From: Pseudomonas sp. S06B 330 | GTDB taxonomy: Bacteria > Pseudomonadota > Gammaproteobacteria > Pseudomonadales > Pseudomonadaceae | Reading direction: 5' to 3' | DNA length: 64,000 bases | Assembly: GCF_002845275.2 (NCBI RefSeq) | Contig: NZ_CP088149.1 | Coordinates: 3,964,501 to 4,028,500 of the forward strand | Part shown: positions 59,863-64,000 of the stretch, in pieces | Layout of the letters: every line of letters starts with the position of its first letter | Numbering within the stretch: position 1 is the first letter of the stretch | The notes under the pieces: generated by a model | What the model was told of the DNA's origin: nothing | What the model saw: only the letters and a program-made list of their open reading frames with translations | The model's database searches: none | Made by a program: the position numbers and the translations under genes

Positions 59863-62694
59863 TTAAACAGTGAAGGCATCTTGCAGCAGTTTTTCTTGCT
59901 GCTCAGCGTGCATCGAAGCGTAACCACAAGCAGGTGCTGCCGAAGCATCACGGCCCGCGTATTCCAGAACCAGCTCTTTGTTGTGGCGGGTCAAAATACG
60001 ACGCATGTGGTGCTGACTGCTGTACCAGGCACCCTGGTTCATCGGCTCTTCCTGACACCACACCACATCGCTGAGATTGGTGTACGGCGCAAGGATTTCG
60101 ACCAAGTCGTCTTCAGGGAATGGATACAGCTGCTCGATACGCACGATGGCGATGTCTTCGCGGCCTTCGGCACGGCGTTTTTCCAGCAGATCGTAGTAGA
60201 CCTTGCCGCTGCACAGGACCAGGCGGGTGACCTTTTTCGGATCGAGGGTATCGATTTCCGGGATCACCGTCTGGAACGAGCCTTCGGCCAGTTCTTCCAG
60301 CGTCGAGATGGCCAGCTTGTGGCGCAGCAGCGACTTAGGCGTCAGTACGATCAGCGGCTTACGCAGCGGACGGATGACTTGGCGACGCAGCAGGTGGTAG
60401 ATCTGAGCCGGCGTGGTCGGCACGCACACCTGGACGTTGTGCTCGGCGCACAGCTGCAGGTAACGCTCCAGACGCGCCGAGGAGTGCTCAGGCCCCTGCC
60501 CTTCATAACCGTGTGGCAACAGCATGGTCAGACCGCACAGACGGCCCCACTTATGCTCGCCGCTGGTGATGAACTGGTCGACAACCACCTGGGCACCGTT
60601 GGCGAAGTCGCCGAACTGCGCTTCCCAGATAACCAGTGCGTTTGGCTGGGTGGTCGAGTAACCGTACTCGAATGCCAGGACCGCTTCCTCGGACAGGAAC
60701 GAATCGTACAGGTCGAAACGTGGCTGACCTTTATAGAGGTTCTGCAGCGGGATGTAGGTGCTGGCGTCTTTCTGGTTGTGCAACACCGCATGGCGGTGCG
60801 AGAACGTGCCGCGACCGATATCCTGACCCGTCATGCGGATCGGGTGACCTTCGAAGGCCAGGGTGGCGTACGCCATGGTTTCGGCGTAGCCCCAGTTGAT
60901 CGGCAAGCCACCGGCCTGCATCTTCTGGCGGTCTTCGTAGATCTTCGATACCTGACGCTGAACCACGAAGCCTTCTGGCAGTTCCAGCAGCTTGGCCGAC
61001 AGTTCCTGCAAGGTTTTGAGGTCGAAACGCGTGTCGTGACGCGCAGTCCAGGCATGGCCCAGATACGGACGCCAATCAACGAACAGCTCTTTGTTCGGCT
61101 CTTTGACCAGACTCTTCACTACATGCAGGCCATTGTCCAGCGCGTTGCGGTACTCATCAACCTTGGCCTGGACGCGCTCAGCATCAAGGCGACCCGCCTG
61201 GGTCAGGGCGTCAGCGTACAGTTCGCGGGTGGTGCGCTGCTTGGAGATCTGCTGGTACATCAGCGGCTGGGTGCCGTTCGGCTCGTCGGCCTCGTTGTGG
61301 CCGCGACGACGGTAGCAGACCAGATCGATAACCACGTCACGCTTGAACTGCATGCGGTAGTCGACAGCCAACTGGGTCACGAACAGCACTGCTTCCGGGT
61401 CATCACCGTTAACGTGCAGGATCGGCGCCTGAATCATCTTGGCGACATCGGTGCAGTACTCGGTGGAACGCGAGTCCAGCGGATTGCTGATGGTGAAACC
61501 AACCTGGTTGTTGATCACGATGTGCACGGTACCGCCGGTTTTGAAACCGCGGGTCTGCGACATCTGGAAGGTTTCCATGACCACGCCCTGACCGGCGAAT
61601 GCCGCGTCACCGTGGATGGAAATCGGCAGTACCTTGTCGCCAACGGCGTCGTTACGACGGTCCTGACGGGCACGCACCGAACCTTCAACCACTGGCGAGA
61701 CGATCTCCAGGTGCGAAGGGTTGAACGCCATGGCCAGGTGAACTTCACCGCCGGCGGTCATTACGTTGGACGAGAAGCCCTGGTGGTATTTAACGTCACC
61801 GGAGCCCAGCTCGACCTTCTTCTTGCCTTCGAACTCGTCGAACAGGTCACGTGGATTTTTGCCAAAGGTGTTGACCAGCACGTTAAGACGGCCACGGTGG
61901 GCCATGCCGATGACAACTTCTTTAGTACCGTAGGAACCGGAGCGCTGAATCAGCTCGTCCAGCATCGGAATCAGGCTTTCGCCGCCTTCCAGGCCGAAAC
62001 GCTTGGTGCCCGGGTATTTGGTACCCAGGTACTTCTCCAGACCTTCTGCTGCAGTTACACGCTCGAGCAGGTGGCTCTGGACATCCGCAGAGAAAGCCGG
62101 GCGACCACGAACGCTCTCCAGACGCTGCTGGAACCAGCTGCGCTGCTCGGAGTCGACGATGTGGGTGAACTCGGCGCCAATGGTGCGGCAATATGTCTGC
62201 TGCAAAGCGTCGAAGATTTCGCGTAGGCTCGCTTCCTCTTTGCCGATGAACAGGTCGCCGGCACGGAAGGTCGTATCAAGATCGGCATTGGTCAAGCCGT
62301 AGTGATTGATCGACAGGTCTACTGGCGCAGGGCGCTGCCACAACCCCAGGGGGTCGAGCTTAGCAGCTTGGTGGCCGCGCATACGGTAGGCCTGGATCAG
62401 TCGCAGTACTTCAACCTGCTTCTTCTCGTGTTCACTGCTCACGCTCCCGGCGGAAACCGGTTGGGCGCGGCGCTGGTTCTTTGCCAGCAGTACGAAATGG
62501 TCGCGGATTGTCGAGTGCGATACATCGGTAGCGGTGCTGCCTTCGGCGGGCAACTTCTGGAAGTAAGTGCGCCACTCTTCTGGCACAGCGTTAGGGTCGT
62601 GCAGGTAGAGCTCGTAGAGCTCTTCCACATATGCAGCGTTACCACCTGAAAGGTGGGCGCTTTCCCACATGCGCTGCATCACGCTTTCTTGCAT
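59863..62694 (-). CDS. sucA: SucA, 2-oxoglutarate dehydrogenase E1
   Basis: 943 residues, thiamine-diphosphate dependent. GMAHRGRLNVLVN, the ThDP motif with GDAAFAGQGVVMETFQMS, ICYRRRGHNEADEP as VCYRRRGHNEADEP, and FLSEEAVLAFEYGYS. It decarboxylates 2-oxoglutarate and passes the succinyl group to SucB. Start ATG 62694. Between it and sdhB lies a 245-bp gap with a GC-rich hairpin. Confidence 0.98.
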   Translation of the reverse strand: MQESVMQRMWESAHLSGGNAAYVEELYELYLHDPNAVPEEWRTYFQKLPAEGSTATDVSHSTIRDHFVLLAKNQRRAQPVSAGSVSSEHEKKQVEVLRLIQAYRMRGHQAAKLDPLGLWQRPAPVDLSINHYGLTNADLDTTFRAGDLFIGKEEASLREIFDALQQTYCRTIGAEFTHIVDSEQRSWFQQRLESVRGRPAFSADVQSHLLERVTAAEGLEKYLGTKYPGTKRFGLEGGESLIPMLDELIQRSGSYGTKEVVIGMAHRGRLNVLVNTFGKNPRDLFDEFEGKKKVELGSGDVKYHQGFSSNVMTAGGEVHLAMAFNPSHLEIVSPVVEGSVRARQDRRNDAVGDKVLPISIHGDAAFAGQGVVMETFQMSQTRGFKTGGTVHIVINNQVGFTISNPLDSRSTEYCTDVAKMIQAPILHVNGDDPEAVLFVTQLAVDYRMQFKRDVVIDLVCYRRRGHNEADEPNGTQPLMYQQISKQRTTRELYADALTQAGRLDAERVQAKVDEYRNALDNGLHVVKSLVKEPNKELFVDWRPYLGHAWTARHDTRFDLKTLQELSAKLLELPEGFVVQRQVSKIYEDRQKMQAGGLPINWGYAETMAYATLAFEGHPIRMTGQDIGRGTFSHRHAVLHNQKDASTYIPLQNLYKGQPRFDLYDSFLSEEAVLAFEYGYSTTQPNALVIWEAQFGDFANGAQVVVDQFITSGEHKWGRLCGLTMLLPHGYEGQGPEHSSARLERYLQLCAEHNVQVCVPTTPAQIYHLLRRQVIRPLRKPLIVLTPKSLLRHKLAISTLEELAEGSFQTVIPEIDTLDPKKVTRLVLCSGKVYYDLLEKRRAEGREDIAIVRIEQLYPFPEDDLVEILAPYTNLSDVVWCQEEPMNQGAWYSSQHHMRRILTRHNKELVLEYAGRDASAAPACGYASMHAEQQEKLLQDAFTV

Positions 62695-62887
62695 GCTTGG
62701 TCACCCTCGGTTAGGGGACGGATCGGCGAGAGCCACAGCAAGCCTGGAAAAGTCCTAATGCAGCGACCGAACCAAGCCACCAAGGATCCCACAGATTTTC
62801 CGGGTACCAGCCCGGAAGCCCCTGCTGGTCTCATATCTTCATAGGTAAAAGCTCAGGCTTTTTGGGCCTTCGCTCGGGTTTCACCTT

Positions 62888-62909
62888 GGTGCGGGCAAAG
62901 GCCCGCACC
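62888..62909 (-). other. GC-rich hairpin between sdhB and sucA
   Basis: Perfect 9-bp stem GGTGCGGGC-AAAG-GCCCGCACC in the 245-bp gap; no T-run on the minus strand, so it may be an RNA processing or partial attenuation site between sdhCDAB and sucA. Nothing else is recognised in this gap. Confidence 0.5.
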
Positions 62910-62940
62910 TTGGCGTGCTACAGGTACAACACTTTTAAAA

Positions 62941-63645
62941 TCAGGTACCGCTTTGCAGCAACATGTTACGTACGTGACCGATTGCCTTGGTCGGGTTCAG
63001 ACCTTTAGGGCAAACGTTTACGCAGTTCATGATCCCGCGGCAGCGGAATACGCTGAACGGGTCATCCAGCGAAGCCAGACGCTCCTGGGTCTTGGTGTCA
63101 CGGCTGTCGGCCAGGAAACGATAGGCCTGCAGCAGTGCAGCTGGACCGAGGAACTTGTCAGGGTTCCACCAGAACGATGGGCAGGAAGTCGAGCAGCAAG
63201 CGCACAGAATGCACTCATACAGACCGTCCAGCTTCTCACGCTCTTCCGGCGACTGCAGACGCTCGATGGCCGGAGCCGGCGTGTCGTTCTGCAGGAATGG
63301 CTTCACCTTCTCGTACTGCTTGTAGAAGATGCTCATATCAACGACCAGGTCACGAATGACTGGCAAACCTGGCAGCGGACGGATGATCAGCTTGTTACGC
63401 TTGACCACAGCCGACAGCGGCGTGATGCAGGCCAGGCCGTTCTTGCCGTTGATGTTCATACCGTCGGAGCCGCAAACACCTTCGCGGCAAGAACGACGAT
63501 ACGAGAAACCTTCATCCTGTTCTTTGATCAGTGCCAACACATCCAGCACCATCAGGTCTTTGCCACCGGTATCGACCTGGAACGTCTGCATCTTCGGCGC
63601 AGAGTCGGTATCGGGGTTGTAACGATAGACTTCGACTTGCAACAT
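62941..63645 (-). CDS. sdhB: SdhB, succinate dehydrogenase iron-sulfur subunit
   Basis: 234 residues from ATG 63645 (MLQVEVYRYNPD), AGGGGTGG eight bases upstream; a GTG at 63654 is in frame but less likely. Cysteine clusters for the 2Fe-2S (SCREGVCGSDGMNING), 4Fe-4S (CILCACCSTSCPSFWW) and 3Fe-4S (CRGIMNCVNVCPKGLNP) centres are all present. Follows sdhA by 12 bases. Confidence 0.98.
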   Translation of the reverse strand: MLQVEVYRYNPDTDSAPKMQTFQVDTGGKDLMVLDVLALIKEQDEGFSYRRSCREGVCGSDGMNINGKNGLACITPLSAVVKRNKLIIRPLPGLPVIRDLVVDMSIFYKQYEKVKPFLQNDTPAPAIERLQSPEEREKLDGLYECILCACCSTSCPSFWWNPDKFLGPAALLQAYRFLADSRDTKTQERLASLDDPFSVFRCRGIMNCVNVCPKGLNPTKAIGHVRNMLLQSGT

Positions 63646-63657
63646 AGCGACCACCCC

Positions 63658-64000
63658 TTAGTAAGTCCGGACTTTTGGCTCGAACGCCGGTACGGTTTTC
63701 GGCGCGAAGTTGACGGCGCGCTTGGCAACGCGCTTTTCGCCCGGGAAGTACAGGGTGTGGCACAGCCAGTTTTCGTCGTCACGGTCTTCGAAGTCTTCAC
63801 GGGCGTGAGCACCGCGCGACTCTTTACGTACTTCTGCAGCAATTGCCGTCGCTTCAGCGACTTCCAGCAGGTTCTGCAACTCCAGCGCTTCGATACGCGC
63901 GGTGTTGAAGGCCTGGGACTTGTCGTTGATCTTGACGTTGGCAATACGCTCGCGCAGCTGAGCCAGCTGCTCGATACCCTTCTGCATGTATTCGCCAGTA
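63658..64000 (-). CDS. sdhA: SdhA, succinate dehydrogenase flavoprotein subunit (C-terminal part)
   Basis: About 114 C-terminal residues; the gene runs off the right edge. Contains the helical C-terminal domain with RKESRGAHAREDFEDRDDENWLCHTLYFPG, the highly conserved end of SdhA, and finishes EPKVRTY. Together with SdhB it is the catalytic part of complex II. Confidence 0.97.
   Translation of the reverse strand, partial: TGEYMQKGIEQLAQLRERIANVKINDKSQAFNTARIEALELQNLLEVAEATAIAAEVRKESRGAHAREDFEDRDDENWLCHTLYFPGEKRVAKRAVNFAPKTVPAFEPKVRTY

Noticed and set aside
59857..62226. Open frame of 789 codons opposite sucA
   Set aside because: Antisense shadow; sucA motifs are unambiguous on the minus strand.

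Overview
The window is high-GC gammaproteobacterial chromosome and almost certainly comes from Pseudomonas, most like the P. putida / P. fluorescens side of the genus. The reasons are the gene order (mltD - yej-type transporter - ppiD - hupB - lon - clpX - clpP - tig - tRNA Arg/His/Leu - folD; gpsA - hybrid kinase - fabA - fabB; htpG - brnQ - sucDC - lpdG - sucBA - sdhBA), the characteristic Pseudomonas REP elements (GATCGCAGCCT...GGCAGCGGCTAC), and protein lengths that match Pseudomonas orthologues. No rRNA, IS element, prophage or CRISPR array is visible.

Layout. 1-8.0 kb (+): the 3' end of mltD (LysM repeats), then a five-gene oligopeptide/microcin-C type ABC importer with two tandem YejA-like binding proteins, two permeases and a fused double ATPase. 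8.2-16.7 kb (-): an envelope and cytosolic protein-quality-control block, tig - clpP - clpX - lon - hupB - ppiD, with sigma-32-like promoters in front of clpX and lon. 16.9-19.2 kb (-): a DUF6388-like small protein, an isolated GT8-like glycosyltransferase and a tRNA operon (Arg-UCU, His-GUG, Leu-UAG). 19.5 kb (+): folD. 20.4-26.4 kb (-): a six-gene ABC importer whose order (ATPase, ATPase, permease, permease, DUF2160 protein, binding protein) matches the glycerol transporter glpSTPQUV described in Rhizobium. It faces a divergent sigma-54 activator (26.6-28.5 kb, +), and the intergenic region contains a strong -24/-12 promoter and six TGAACA repeats. 28.6-30.2 kb (+): ornithine cyclodeaminase and an Lrp/AsnC regulator. 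30.3-36.3 kb (-): PerM/AI-2E permease, DUF4892 protein with a coupled leader ORF, two alpha/beta hydrolases, a small unknown protein, sixA, DUF4389 protein and gpsA. 36.5-41.4 kb (+): a tightly overlapped TonB receptor - periplasmic binding protein - hybrid histidine kinase operon, followed by fabA-fabB. 43.6-51.7 kb: MCP, DUF3859 protein, amidohydrolase, pirin (+), dienelactone hydrolase, htpG and two hotdog thioesterases. 51.9-54.5 kb: Ala/Glu/Lys-rich lipoprotein (+), DUF599 protein, brnQ. 54.8-64.0 kb (-): the TCA cluster sdhA(partial)-sdhB-sucA-sucB-lpdG-sucC-sucD.

Most of the window is conserved housekeeping sequence. The most interesting parts are the 20.4-28.5 kb transporter/regulator locus and the 36.5-41.4 kb operon. 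In the first, the two ATPases have complementary defects, so a heterodimer would have one canonical and one degenerate ATP site, and the promoter architecture indicates sigma-54 control. The second looks like a trans-envelope sensing chain feeding a PA1611-type kinase. A textbook sigma-32 promoter for htpG, overlapping the stop codon of the upstream thioesterase gene, is also clear.
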